From Verrucomicrobiota bacterium (GTDB taxonomy: Bacteria > Verrucomicrobiota > Verrucomicrobiia > Opitutales > UBA953), in the NCBI GenBank assembly GCA_026397965.1, contig JAPLTU010000035.1:3892-67891 (forward strand): 64,000 bases of DNA, in the 5' to 3' direction. Shown piece after piece: positions 55,557-64,000 of the stretch. The notes beneath the pieces were generated by a model. That model saw nothing but the letters and a program-made list of their open reading frames with translations, was not told where the DNA came from and did not search any database. The translations under genes were made by a program, and so were the position numbers. Within the stretch, counting starts at the first letter, position 1. Each line of letters begins with the position of its first letter.

Positions 55557-57470
55557 TTAGTAGGAGCGGCCTTCGCGCTTCTCCCAATAATTAATATAGG
55601 CGCGGTTGAGTACGCCCAGGCCGCCCGGAGTAGGGTAGTCGCCCGTAAAATACCAATCGCCCAGACTCGTTGGGCACGCCTTATGTAGCGACGCAATCTT
55701 CTGGAAGACAATGACGAGCTCGCCCTTCCAGTCGCACTTCGTCGGATAAACCAACTCGGCGCACTTCGCGGCGATTTCAATCTCGGTGAAAGCCCCATAC
55801 AGCCGCTTCACATGGTTTTGTATTTCCTTTGTGGGTTTATTCGCCTGCGCGATGCAGTCTTCGTAGACTTCGCGCAAGAGATCGTTCATGCCGCGATCTT
55901 TGCAAAGGGCGACGGTCGCTTGGAAGGCCAAGAATTTACCCATTTCGGACATATCGATGCCGTAACAGTCCGGGTAGCGGATCTGCGGAGCCGTGGAAGC
56001 AATCACAATGCGCTTGGGATTGGGCCGGGCCAGGATTCGTAAGATGGATTGCCGTAACGTCGTGCCGCGCACGATCGAATCGTCGACACAGACCAGGGTA
56101 TCGCCCGCCCGGACGGTGCCGTAGGAAATGTCGTAAACGTGGGAGGCCATCTGCATCCGGTTTTTTTCCTGTGAAATGAAGGTGCGTAGCTTAACGTCCT
56201 TATGCGCAACTTTTTCACCGCGCGGCCATCCGCCCAAGACGAGCTTATCGATCATGGCTTCGTCGAGTTTACCGGCGCGCTGCGCTTCGATGAGCTGATG
56301 CCGTACCTGCGAACGCCGCCGTTTGCGGAGCTCTTCCATCAGGCCGTACCAAGCAATCTCAGCGGTATTGGGAATGTAAGAAAACACCGCGTGGTCATGG
56401 TCGTCGCGGATTTGCGCGATGACGTCATCGGCCAAGGCGGCGCCGAGGGCTTTACGCTCAGCGTAAATCTCTGGGTCGTTCCCGCGCGAAAAGTAGATGC
56501 GTTCGAAAGAGCAAGAGCGGCGTTCCGCGGGAGCATGGATGGATTCAACCATGTGCCGGCCGTCAGCTTTCATGATTAAAGCGGAGCCGGGCGGCAATTC
56601 ATGCACCTCCGCTTGTTCGGCCCCGACGATGGTCATCAGCGCGACACGCTCGGAGGCGACGGCGATCAAATCACCCGTCCGGACATACCAGCAGGGGCGG
56701 ATACCGTTCGGATCGCGCACCACGAAACTGTCGCCGTTACCAATGAGACCGGCGATAGCATAGCCGCCATCCCAATTCTTGGCGGCCTTGCGTAGGACGT
56801 TGCCGACGTCGAGGTGCTTCGAAATTTCGGCTTGGACGGCAGTACCTTCGAGCCCTTGGTCTTTGAAGGCCTTGAAAAGTCGATCATGTTCCTCATCAAG
56901 CCAGAAGCCGATCTCTTCGAGGATCGATTGGGTATCGGTGGAATAGATGACGTGGGCGCCGCGCTCGGTGAGCGAATGGTTCAGCTCGGTCGTATTCGTC
57001 AGGTTGAAATTGCCGGCGACGAGCAGGTTGCGGGTCGGCCAAATCGACTTGCGGGCGTAAGGGTGGCACGAGACGGAATCAAAAGTCCCCGAGGTTCCGT
57101 AACGAAGGTGGCCCAGCAGGAGTTCACCGCCAAAATCGAAGTGGCGCTTAACGGTTTCCGGAAACTCCGGTACGATGGTCGCTTCGCGGACCTTATCCGC
57201 GTAGGTCTTAATCTGGCGGGTAAAGATTTGCGTCAGGCCTTGGGCCCCGATTTCCCGGTCACGAAAAAGGAAGGCTTCACCATTTTCTGCCCCAATCTTA
57301 ACACAACCGATACCTGCACCATCTTGGCCGCGGTTGTGCTGTTTCTCCATGAGGAGAAATAACTGGTTAAAACCATGCAACGGCGTGCCATACTTCTCCT
57401 GATACCACTTCAGGTCCTTGGTCAGCCTTACCAGGGCAATGCCGCATTCATGCCTTAAAGAGTCGCTCAT
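55557..57470 (-). CDS. purF: Amidophosphoribosyltransferase
   Basis: First purine-specific step. 637 residues, about 130 longer than E. coli PurF. The nucleophile Cys is the ninth residue (RHECGIALVRL), so a short propeptide must be removed. Motifs QHNRGQDGAGI and the PRPP loop VCVDDSIVRGTTLRQ are present. The N-terminal sequence with CGIALVRLTKDLKWYQEKYG and a long C-terminal tail resemble, from memory, the Bacteroidetes-type enzyme. ATG at 57470 chosen; the longer frame reaches into the next gene. Confidence 0.92.
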   Translation of the reverse strand: MSDSLRHECGIALVRLTKDLKWYQEKYGTPLHGFNQLFLLMEKQHNRGQDGAGIGCVKIGAENGEAFLFRDREIGAQGLTQIFTRQIKTYADKVREATIVPEFPETVKRHFDFGGELLLGHLRYGTSGTFDSVSCHPYARKSIWPTRNLLVAGNFNLTNTTELNHSLTERGAHVIYSTDTQSILEEIGFWLDEEHDRLFKAFKDQGLEGTAVQAEISKHLDVGNVLRKAAKNWDGGYAIAGLIGNGDSFVVRDPNGIRPCWYVRTGDLIAVASERVALMTIVGAEQAEVHELPPGSALIMKADGRHMVESIHAPAERRSCSFERIYFSRGNDPEIYAERKALGAALADDVIAQIRDDHDHAVFSYIPNTAEIAWYGLMEELRKRRRSQVRHQLIEAQRAGKLDEAMIDKLVLGGWPRGEKVAHKDVKLRTFISQEKNRMQMASHVYDISYGTVRAGDTLVCVDDSIVRGTTLRQSILRILARPNPKRIVIASTAPQIRYPDCYGIDMSEMGKFLAFQATVALCKDRGMNDLLREVYEDCIAQANKPTKEIQNHVKRLYGAFTEIEIAAKCAELVYPTKCDWKGELVIVFQKIASLHKACPTSLGDWYFTGDYPTPGGLGVLNRAYINYWEKREGRSY

Positions 57471-57525
57471 CGCAGGCTTCCGAGTTTGTCGGCTCGGCGC
57501 GCGTCCTGTCCAGCGCTTACTATTT

Positions 57526-58578
57526 TTAAGAGCGCAAAACCCGGTCGAGACGGTCAAGGCTTACTTCAATCAGGCCCGCCATATCGGTTTGCTGGCGGAA
57601 AGCGGGGTCCCGGTGGTAGTCCGCCAGTCCATCGGCTAACTCCTGAGCTTTTTCGGGGGTGGTCAGTTGGTTTGACCGCATGGCCGCAAGTAAGTCTTTA
57701 ACGCGATCGGGCGCCGCCAGGTGGCGGCGGTGAATGAGCGATTGCTCCTCGCGGCGGTATTGGGCGGCCGAGGCGGCATTGATGTGCTTGGCACAAAGCT
57801 GGGCAAACGGACGGTTTTCCTTGAACGAGCCCGGGAGGTAGAAGCGAAGCCGTCCGTCGTAGCTCTGCTGGTCGAAGTCCATGGCGCGCACGCGGATGGC
57901 GGTCGAGTCGAAGTCCGGCGTGACGGCGATGACGAAGTTATAGGCTCGCATGTCGCCCAGGAGGCGCACCAGGCAGCGCTCTTCGAACTTGATGAGCTCC
58001 TTGGCGAGGCGTACCGGGTGGTGTCCGTCAGCGGCAAGCCACTTTTCGGCGAAAATATCGCCGGGAATACCGGTGACATGCTCCTCAACCAGGGTTTCGC
58101 CCCAAGTGAGGTAGAGCATGCGGTTCGGGGACAGCAGGTGCTCGAGCTCGAGACCGCAGACGCGCGAGGCATCCCCAACCTTTACGTAGAAGTAGTCTTG
58201 ATTCTCGTTGTAGGCGTTGACGATGCGCACCCGGAACGGCTGCGAGTTGCCAAAAGAGCAGAAGTCGACGCGATCGACGTACACGTGGCTGAAGACTTTC
58301 ATGCCGCCTTCGCCGCGGAGCAGGGCGTACGTCTCGAGCAGTCCTTGGGAAAGCCGGCCCATCTCTTCCGGCGCATAGGCGACGGTCTCCCAGAGCGTGT
58401 CCTTCCCGCGTTCGAGTAAGGGCATTGCGGCGGTGAAGTCGCGTAGCTGGGCGTAGGAGACGGGGAGCGGCACCTCGCGGCCTTCGCGCGAGAGGTACGC
58501 GCGGAGCGCAGCGCCGATTGGATAGGCCGGCTTGCGGTTCGTCCGCTTGAATTCGGCTTCAGATCCGGCGGCGTCCAT
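57526..58578 (-). CDS. Unknown protein with kinase-like fold motifs
   Basis: Not a recognised family. 350 residues, soluble. Motifs in order match a protein-kinase-like fold: a candidate beta-3 Lys in YVKVGD (K133) followed by an alpha-C Glu in LELEHLL; a hinge-like VEEHVTGIPGD (165-174); a catalytic-loop-like GDMRAYNF with DxxxxN spacing (D209, N214); and a metal-binding candidate in MDFD (D234/D236). The N-terminus (1-95) is unlike any kinase lobe. Substrate unknown. Encoded between Nudix and purF genes in one direction (two-base gap to Nudix), so a metabolite kinase is a reasonable guess. Confidence 0.6.
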   Translation of the reverse strand: MDAAGSEAEFKRTNRKPAYPIGAALRAYLSREGREVPLPVSYAQLRDFTAAMPLLERGKDTLWETVAYAPEEMGRLSQGLLETYALLRGEGGMKVFSHVYVDRVDFCSFGNSQPFRVRIVNAYNENQDYFYVKVGDASRVCGLELEHLLSPNRMLYLTWGETLVEEHVTGIPGDIFAEKWLAADGHHPVRLAKELIKFEERCLVRLLGDMRAYNFVIAVTPDFDSTAIRVRAMDFDQQSYDGRLRFYLPGSFKENRPFAQLCAKHINAASAAQYRREEQSLIHRRHLAAPDRVKDLLAAMRSNQLTTPEKAQELADGLADYHRDPAFRQQTDMAGLIEVSLDRLDRVLRS

Positions 58579-58580
58579 GG

Positions 58581-59102
58581 CTAGTCCAAATTAGGCTTAT
58601 GCTGGGTTTCCTCGACGGTCATCTTGAGCGGCTCGCCTGGATGACATTCCGCGCGATACGCGATGAAGCCGCGGCGGTGCTCGTCGTAGACCGGCCAAAT
58701 AAGCGTAAGGTCGGTGGCGGGAATCTGAATCTTCGAAATTTCTTCGCGACCGAAAAATCTGAAATGGCCTTCGTCAATCGTCGGCGGAACTCCGTTCACG
58801 GGCTTGCGGCAAACAAACAGGAACATCAGCCAATGTGATTGGCCTTCGTAACCTTTTTCCGAGATCATACCGAAGAGATGCAGATCCGAGGACGTGATCG
58901 TCGCCCCCGTTTCCTCCGCGACTTCCCTAACGGCGCATTCAAAAGGAGACTCGCCCGTACCCGTTTCTAATTTTCCTCCCGGGGGACTCCAGCAACCCAA
59001 GTTGGGGGCCTTGGTGCGCTGGATTAGCAGCAAGCGTCCCGCGTCGTCATGCAGGAACACGAGGACGCTGATTTTGAAGGGTAGGGCAGGACCGGCTGAC
59101 AT
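58581..59102 (-). CDS. Nudix hydrolase with two-residue Nudix-box insertion
   Basis: 173 residues. The Nudix box reads GGKLETGTGESPFECAVREV, then AEETGA: the REVAEETG part is canonical, but two extra residues lie between the first Gly and the first Glu compared with Gx5Ex7REUxEExGU. Substrate cannot be told; the neighbours are a kinase-like gene (two bases downstream) and an aldo-keto reductase gene upstream. N-terminus FKISVLVFLHDDAGRLLLIQR is typical of MutT-like enzymes. Confidence 0.88.
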   Translation of the reverse strand: MSAGPALPFKISVLVFLHDDAGRLLLIQRTKAPNLGCWSPPGGKLETGTGESPFECAVREVAEETGATITSSDLHLFGMISEKGYEGQSHWLMFLFVCRKPVNGVPPTIDEGHFRFFGREEISKIQIPATDLTLIWPVYDEHRRGFIAYRAECHPGEPLKMTVEETQHKPNLD

Positions 59103-59148
59103 GGTTTCAAATTGGCTTAGACCTATCTGGGGACAATCACCGATTGGC

Positions 59149-60141
59149 TTATCCAGCCAAGATGGCGTCGATCCGCTTTAATTCATCCGAAGTCAGCGTA
59201 TCGGAGGATGCTGCCGCCACACACTGCTCCAGCTGGCTGATTTTGCTGGCTCCAATGATGGCGGAGGTGACGCGTTTATCACGCAAGACCCAAGCGATGG
59301 CCATGGACGCCAGGCTTTGACCGCGTTCTTTGGCGATGACGCTCAGCGCGCGCACTTGAGCCAGTTTCGCATCGCTGATCTGCTCGGGGCGTAAAAAGCC
59401 ATGGGCTTTGCCGGCGCGAGCATCCGTCGGAATGCCGGACAAATATCGATCCGTTAGAAGTCCTTGGGCCAGCGGAGAAAAGACCGCACACCCGATGCCT
59501 TCTTTTTCTACGGTATCAAGCAAGCCCTCTTCGGGTGTGCGCACGAACAGGCTATATTTCGGCTGATGAACGACGCAGGGCGTCCCCAAGTCGCGTAAGA
59601 TCGCACAGGCCCACGCGGTATCCGCCGCATTATAATTAGAAACCGCCGCGTAGAGCGCCTTGCCCGATTTCACCGCCATAGCCAAAGCACCCATGGTCTC
59701 TTCCATCGGCGTGTTCGGGTCGCGGCGGTGGCTATAAAAGATATCCACGTAGGGCAGGCCCATCCGTTTGAGCGATTGGTCAAGCGAAGCCAAAAGATAC
59801 TTCCGTGATCCGAAGTCCCCATGGGGTCCCGGCCACATGGTGTAACCTGCTTTGGTCGAGATGATCAGTTCGTCGCGATAGGCGGCTAAGTCTTCGCGGA
59901 GGATACGCCCCATCGTCATTTCGGCCGTCCCTGGTGCGGGGCCATAATTATTCGCGAGGTCGAAATGCGTGACGCCGAGGTCGAAGGCGCGCAGGGCAAT
60001 GGAGCGGGCCGTCGCGTAATCGTCGACGCTTCCGAAGTTATGCCAAAGCCCGAGGGAAATCTTTGGCAGATGTAAGCCGGATTTCCCGCAACGTGCCTGG
60101 AAGGCGGTTTCGGCGTAGCGCGACGGATTGGCTTGGTGCAT
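59149..60141 (-). CDS. YghZ-type aldo-keto reductase
   Basis: 330 residues of the AKR14 group. CGKSGLHLPKISLGLWHNFG, HFDLANNYGPAPG (Asp and Tyr of the active site), ISTKAGY (Lys), IFYSHRRDP (His) and KYLLASLDQSLKRMGLPYVD closely match E. coli YghZ, an L-glyceraldehyde-3-phosphate reductase that also detoxifies methylglyoxal. ATG at 60141. First gene of the minus-strand set AKR-Nudix-kinase-like-purF; divergent from the porin across 257 bases. Confidence 0.9.
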   Translation of the reverse strand: MHQANPSRYAETAFQARCGKSGLHLPKISLGLWHNFGSVDDYATARSIALRAFDLGVTHFDLANNYGPAPGTAEMTMGRILREDLAAYRDELIISTKAGYTMWPGPHGDFGSRKYLLASLDQSLKRMGLPYVDIFYSHRRDPNTPMEETMGALAMAVKSGKALYAAVSNYNAADTAWACAILRDLGTPCVVHQPKYSLFVRTPEEGLLDTVEKEGIGCAVFSPLAQGLLTDRYLSGIPTDARAGKAHGFLRPEQISDAKLAQVRALSVIAKERGQSLASMAIAWVLRDKRVTSAIIGASKISQLEQCVAAASSDTLTSDELKRIDAILAG

Positions 60142-60337
60142 CTGTACAATCAAGCGGGCGTGCCCGAAATTAGCCAGCGGGAAAATAGACACGCAGAAAT
60201 TTAGCCTCCCTTGGCGAGCCTCAGTCGTGCTCGAACTTTATCAGGATGCTCAAAAAGAAAATTTCGCGATGCGAGGAATCGCCACGTTTGTCCAAAACTT
60301 CGCACGTTACGATTGCCGCTCAAATATTAAAAGACTC

Positions 60338-60353
60338 TGGCACGGTCGTTGCT
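60338..60353 (+). promoter_or_regulatory. Sigma-54 (-24/-12) promoter for the porin-urtA unit
   Basis: TGGCACGGTCGTTGCT is a full match to TGGCAC-N5-TTGCT/A. The predicted transcript starts near 60363, 36 bases before the porin ATG. The gap between the AKR gene and this promoter (60142-60337) should hold an activator site, but I could not recognise an NtrC-type palindrome. Confidence 0.88.
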
Positions 60354-60398
60354 CTAAGCGATGTGCTACCAAGCAACCTACCAACACCAACCACATCC

Positions 60399-61307
60399 AT
60401 GAAATCCAATCATACACTCGCAGTCGCCTTTCTCGCCGCTGCTTCCACGATCGCCGCTCACGGTGCCGACGCTCCCGCTCCCGCGGTGACGTTCGACGGT
60501 TACGCTGTCGTCCAGGCGACGTCCGTGGACACGACAAGCTCATTAGATTTATATGCCGCCAAGTTTGGTGCCACCGGCAAATTCGGCAATGTCACCGGCT
60601 ATGCTAGTCTCTATTATGGCGGTGCAAAGACCGACTTGCTTGACGCTTACTTCACGGTCGACGTCGGCGGCGGGCTCTCGATCACCACGGGCAAGTTCCT
60701 TTCGTATATGGGCTACGAAGCTTTTGACGTCCCTAATATGACCCAAATTTCGTATGCAAATACGCAACTCAGTCCAGTCCCTGCCTACCATACCGGAATC
60801 AAGGCTGACTATTCGACGGCCGTTTATGGTGCCGGGGTCGCTGTCGTTGACTCCCTCTACGGTTACGGAAACGCCCCGTACAAAGGAGATGGAAGCCTGC
60901 GGAAGCCAGGTCTCGAAGCTTATTATACCTACAAAGGTATCAAAGATGTGACCATCTGGTTCGGCGCGGCTAACGAAGTCGCCACCAAGTACGCGTTTTA
61001 TGATCTTTGGGTAAGCTACGCAGTTAGTAAGACCGACTCGATTGGCGCTGAGTATATCAAAATCGAAAGCGAAGGCTCTCTCTGGCTCTTGGCTTATACA
61101 AAGGCTCTGGATTCGAAGTGGTCGCTCACTTCTCGAATCAGCGGTGACAGCCCGACCGGCGGCGAAAATAACCTGAAATACACGTTATCTCCGAGCTACT
61201 CGGTCAACGAGCATTTCATCGTTCGTGCGGAAGCATCCTACGTCACCTCCTACGGTACGACGCCCTCGGCTTCGACGTTCGCGGCCCAGACGATCTTCAA
61301 GTTCTAA
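60399..61307 (+). CDS. Outer-membrane porin-like beta-barrel protein
   Basis: 302 residues with a signal peptide (1-23, ending AAHGA) and many alternating beta strands (YAVVQATSV, YASLYYGG, AYYTYKGIKDVTIWFG, WSLTSRISGDS), ending in Phe (IFKF), the assembly signal of outer-membrane barrels. The sequence resembles short bacterial porins but no close family was recognised. It starts a unit with urtA (30 bases downstream) behind a sigma-54 promoter. It may let urea or other nitrogen compounds through the outer membrane. ATG at 60399. Confidence 0.75.
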   Translation: MKSNHTLAVAFLAAASTIAAHGADAPAPAVTFDGYAVVQATSVDTTSSLDLYAAKFGATGKFGNVTGYASLYYGGAKTDLLDAYFTVDVGGGLSITTGKFLSYMGYEAFDVPNMTQISYANTQLSPVPAYHTGIKADYSTAVYGAGVAVVDSLYGYGNAPYKGDGSLRKPGLEAYYTYKGIKDVTIWFGAANEVATKYAFYDLWVSYAVSKTDSIGAEYIKIESEGSLWLLAYTKALDSKWSLTSRISGDSPTGGENNLKYTLSPSYSVNEHFIVRAEASYVTSYGTTPSASTFAAQTIFKF

Positions 61308-61337
61308 GCGGAGGACTTCACCACCCAGCTTCCCACC

Positions 61338-62600
61338 ATGTCACCCACGCGCATCACCAGTCTGTTCTCTGTCGGGGCTCTTGCCCTGGCCTCCCTCGTT
61401 TCGCCCGCCCGGGCGGAAGATACCGTCAAGGTTGGCGTCCTCCACTCGCTGTCGGGAACGATGGCGATTTCGGAGACATCCCTTCGTGACGTCCTGCTCT
61501 TTACTTTTGACGAGATCAACGCCAAGGGTGGCGTGCTCGGCAAGAAGATCGAGCCAGTCGTCGTCGACGGGGCTTCTAATTGGCCGCTCTTCGCTGAGAA
61601 GTCGAAGCAGTTGCTCGAACAGGATAAGGTAGCCGTGACCTTCGGCTGCTGGACTTCCGTTTCACGTAAATCCTGTCTCCCGGTCTTCGAAAAGAATAAC
61701 GGCCTCCTCTTCTACCCCGTCCAGTACGAAGGCGAAGAAGAGTCGAAGAACGTTGCCTACACGGCTGAGGCCGTCAATCAGCAGGCCACCCCTGCGGTTG
61801 ACTACCTTCTGGAGCAGGGCGTCAAGAAGTTCTACCTCCTGGGCTCCGACTACGTCTACCCGCAGACCACGAATCTGGTGCTCCTCGAGTATCTCTTGAG
61901 CAAGGGTGTTCCCATCGAGAATATTGGCGGCGGTTTCCGTAAGGATGCCTCCGGCAAAATCATCTCGGCTGGTAAGTACACGCCATTCGGTCACACGGAC
62001 TACCAACAGATCGTCGCCGAGATCAAGCAGTTCTCCGCTGGTGGTGGCGCCGCGGTGGTCAGCACCCTGAACGGAGACACCAACGTACCCTTCTTCAAAG
62101 AGTATGCTGCCTCCGGTCTCACGGCTGAATCCTGCCCAGTCGTCTCGTTCTCGATCTCTGAAGACGAGTTCCGTGGCCTCCCGGCCGATAAGTTGGTCGG
62201 TCAGCTCGGTTGCTGGACTTACTTCCAGTCGATCAAATCACCCGCGAACAAGAAGTTCTCCGAAGATTTCCAGGCCTGGCTCGGGAAGAGCACGGTACCT
62301 GGTATCGTCAAAGACGGTCGCGTGACCTGCTCCCCGATGGTGCTCTCCTACGATGGCGTCTACCTCTGGAAGGCGTGCGTCGAGAAGGCCGGCTCCTTTG
62401 ATGTGGATAAGGTGCGCGAAGCTTGGAAGTCCGGAGTGTCCTTCGATGGTCCTGGCGGCAAGGTCACCACCCAGCCGAACATGCACCTCACCAAGAACGT
62501 CTTCATCGGCGAGACCAAGGCGGACGGACAGTTCAAGATCCTGAAGTCCTTCGACAACGTCTACGGCGAGCCTTGGCTGAAGGGTAAGTTCAAGAAGTAA
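61338..62600 (+). CDS. urtA: Urea ABC transporter binding protein UrtA
   Basis: 420 residues: signal peptide (1-26, ending SPARA), then the type-1 periplasmic binding fold with typical UrtA features: [66 protein letters not shown], and [12 protein letters not shown]. Delivers urea to UrtBC in the periplasm. Lies between the porin and urtB. An intrinsic terminator and a new sigma-54 promoter separate it from urtB. Confidence 0.95.
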   Translation: MSPTRITSLFSVGALALASLVSPARAEDTVKVGVLHSLSGTMAISETSLRDVLLFTFDEINAKGGVLGKKIEPVVVDGASNWPLFAEKSKQLLEQDKVAVTFGCWTSVSRKSCLPVFEKNNGLLFYPVQYEGEEESKNVAYTAEAVNQQATPAVDYLLEQGVKKFYLLGSDYVYPQTTNLVLLEYLLSKGVPIENIGGGFRKDASGKIISAGKYTPFGHTDYQQIVAEIKQFSAGGGAAVVSTLNGDTNVPFFKEYAASGLTAESCPVVSFSISEDEFRGLPADKLVGQLGCWTYFQSIKSPANKKFSEDFQAWLGKSTVPGIVKDGRVTCSPMVLSYDGVYLWKACVEKAGSFDVDKVREAWKSGVSFDGPGGKVTTQPNMHLTKNVFIGETKADGQFKILKSFDNVYGEPWLKGKFKK

Positions 62601-62633
62601 GCGAATATTTGTCAGTTGTCGGTGCTTCATAGC

Positions 62634-62668
62634 GAGGGCGGACCTGAGGGGGTCCGCCCTCTTCCTTT
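62634..62668 (+). terminator. Intrinsic terminator between urtA and urtB
   Basis: GAGGGCGGACC (62634-62644) and GGTCCGCCCTC (62651-62661) form a perfect 11-pair stem with a six-base loop, then TTCCTTTT. It lies 33 bases after the urtA stop and immediately before the urtB promoter. Confidence 0.9.
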
Positions 62669-62684
62669 TGGCACGGTAGTTGCT
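62669..62684 (+). promoter_or_regulatory. Sigma-54 (-24/-12) promoter for urtB
   Basis: TGGCACGGTAGTTGCT differs from the first sigma-54 promoter at one base. The predicted start is near 62694, five bases before the GTG codon proposed for urtB, so the transcript would be nearly leaderless. Confidence 0.85.
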
Positions 62685-62698
62685 CAGTAGTAATCACG

Positions 62699-64000
62699 GT
62701 GCGTAAGCCATTTTTCATAATCTTAGCTTTACTGGGAGGTTTCGTCGCGGCGTTCGCGGAAGCGCCCCAAGCCATCATCGCTCGTGCGGCGGTCGCCAAA
62801 TCCGAAAAGACCCAGGGAGAGATCCTGACAGAGCTCATGGGTAATGCGGATGACTCCATTTTGCCGCTGCTCGATGCATGGCGCAAAGATCGGCTTTTTC
62901 TTTACGACGCGCCTGGCATGCCGCCCGTGGTCGTCTTACTGCAGGGGGCTAAGGATGCTAAGGGGGCGCAGCAGGCTTCCGATATCCTCACCGGCAAGTC
63001 CTTGGCTGTTCGACTGGTTGCCGACGACCTTAATGCGGTTCCACATTCGGCTAATCTGCGCCGCATTATGAAGGCGGTACTGGACCTGACCGATCTTTCT
63101 TCGGCTAATCCAGCCAAGAAGCTCGGCGCCATCGCCGCGATCGGTCAGGGGCAGCAGATCGAAAAATTACCCGCACTCGAGAAGCGCCTCGCGGTCGAAA
63201 CCGATCCTCAGGCGCTCAAGGCACTCCGCGAGGCTTTAGCATTGGTCCGGCTTCGATCATCGGATGCCACGATCAAACTCTCCGCGCTCAAGGAACTCGA
63301 AGCTCAGCAGTCCCTTGCGAGCACTGACTTTATCAAGACGGTGATCAAGGATGCGACAGCGGCGAAGGACGATAAGCTCGTCGCGGCGGCGCGTTCTGCG
63401 TTACAGGCTGTGGAGCGTCACCGCACCGTAGTCGACTTCGGCGGCACGCTTTTCCGCAGTCTGAGTCTCGGAAGTATCTTGATCATTGTCGCATTGGGGC
63501 TCGCCATCACTTTTGGCCTAATGGGCGTCATCAACATGGCCCACGGCGAGATGATCGCCATCGGCGCCTACACGACCTACGTCGTTCAGAACGTCTTCGC
63601 CAACGGGCTTGCGCTTTCGCCGTTTGGTTTCTCGCTCAGTCTGCCTGGCCTTCATACGACGGGATGGTGGCGTGAGTCGTACTTCCTTTTCGCACTGCCG
63701 TTAAGTTTCCTGGTCGCCGCCGCCGCCGGTATTCTGCTCGAACGTAGCGTCATCCGCTTCCTCTACCGTCGACCCCTCGAAAGCCTGCTCGCCACTTGGG
63801 GGGTTTCGCTGCTTCTCCAGCAGTTGCTGCGACTCACCTTCGGTGCTAATAACGTGCAGGTCGGCAGCCCGGCTTACCTCAGCGGTAACTGGGTCGTTGC
63901 CGATATCCTTCTCGGCTGGAATCGCGTTTTCGTCATCGGTTTCGCCACTCTCATCGTGATCGGCGTCTGGTTAGTACTCACGCGCACGTCGGTGGGGCTT
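62699..64000 (+). CDS. urtB: Urea ABC transporter permease UrtB (5' part)
   Basis: The frame is open from GTG at 62699 to the right edge (434 codons), so the C-terminus is missing. Residues 1-22 form a signal peptide (RKPFFIILALLGGFVAAFAEA). A helical periplasmic domain follows (to about residue 255), then the transmembrane permease with the branched-chain/urea signature (LGLAITFGLMGVINMAHGEMIAIGAY). The N-terminal periplasmic extension is characteristic of UrtB as opposed to LivH. Own sigma-54 promoter directly upstream. urtC, urtD and urtE are expected beyond the edge. Confidence 0.93.
   Translation, partial: MRKPFFIILALLGGFVAAFAEAPQAIIARAAVAKSEKTQGEILTELMGNADDSILPLLDAWRKDRLFLYDAPGMPPVVVLLQGAKDAKGAQQASDILTGKSLAVRLVADDLNAVPHSANLRRIMKAVLDLTDLSSANPAKKLGAIAAIGQGQQIEKLPALEKRLAVETDPQALKALREALALVRLRSSDATIKLSALKELEAQQSLASTDFIKTVIKDATAAKDDKLVAAARSALQAVERHRTVVDFGGTLFRSLSLGSILIIVALGLAITFGLMGVINMAHGEMIAIGAYTTYVVQNVFANGLALSPFGFSLSLPGLHTTGWWRESYFLFALPLSFLVAAAAGILLERSVIRFLYRRPLESLLATWGVSLLLQQLLRLTFGANNVQVGSPAYLSGNWVVADILLGWNRVFVIGFATLIVIGVWLVLTRTSVGL

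Overview
The window (64 kb, moderately GC-rich, protein-dense) is a chromosomal segment of a Gram-negative bacterium. KdsA, a C-terminal-Phe outer-membrane barrel, and a TolC-type lipoprotein exporter point to an outer membrane. DUF5069, a NamZ/DUF1343 protein, frequent GTG starts and scarce Shine-Dalgarno sequences suggest Verrucomicrobiota (Opitutae-like). That assignment is an inference from gene content, not a measured phylogeny. Two parS-like palindromes in and beside mnmG, together with dnaN about 9 kb away, suggest the segment lies in the origin-proximal part of the chromosome. No CRISPR array, insertion sequence, prophage or rRNA operon was seen. One tRNA (Gly-GCC) is present.

Layout. 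1-2.4 kb: end of hisG, then the agmatine-to-putrescine pair aguB-aguA. 2.45-2.82 kb: a long imperfect inverted repeat without a credible gene. 2.8-5.4 kb: ferrous iron operon feoA-feoB-small Cys-rich protein behind a Fur-box-like site. 5.5-12.5 kb: POT peptide transporter, exoA with a coupled hypothetical gene, guaB, and the menaquinone genes menC-menE. 12.5-17.8 kb: a minus-strand run coaC-queG-membrane protein-gmk-polX-kdsA. 18-19.5 kb: gnd with a strong bidirectional terminator. 19.5-23.8 kb: a DevABC-type exporter with its own outer-membrane factor. 23.8-29.5 kb: small membrane protein, atypical aquaporin, secreted TIM-barrel-like enzyme, a short secreted protein, a cystathionine-gamma-synthase-like enzyme and lysA. 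29.6-32.9 kb: mnmE-mnmG, with a hairpin over the mnmG ribosome site and the parS pair. 33.1-38.5 kb: PhoBR-like pair, tRNA-Gly, PstS-like binding protein, NtrC-family regulator, hemA. 38.5-43.7 kb: hemX, DUF5069, LMW phosphatase, RelE-like protein, pssA, dnaN, plsC. 43.7-46.6 kb: aroA-cmk fusion and tyrA. 46.7-50.5 kb: membrane-anchored SUMF1-like protein and a CapD/PglF-type dehydratase. 50.5-60.1 kb: purE, purK, purN, purF interleaved with prmA, namZ-like, a kinase-fold unknown, Nudix and YghZ-type reductase. 60.3-64 kb: an outer-membrane porin, urtA and the start of urtB, with two sigma-54 promoters.

How genes work together. The most coherent regulated unit is the nitrogen-scavenging locus at the right end. 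A porin and the urea-binding protein UrtA follow a near-perfect -24/-12 promoter. UrtB has a second one, placed just after a terminator and so close to the start codon that the message would be almost leaderless. Stop/start overlaps are common throughout; four of them share the same GTGAGC junction. The best candidate for an undescribed protein is the 350-residue product at 57526-58578, whose spaced motifs match a protein-kinase-like fold.
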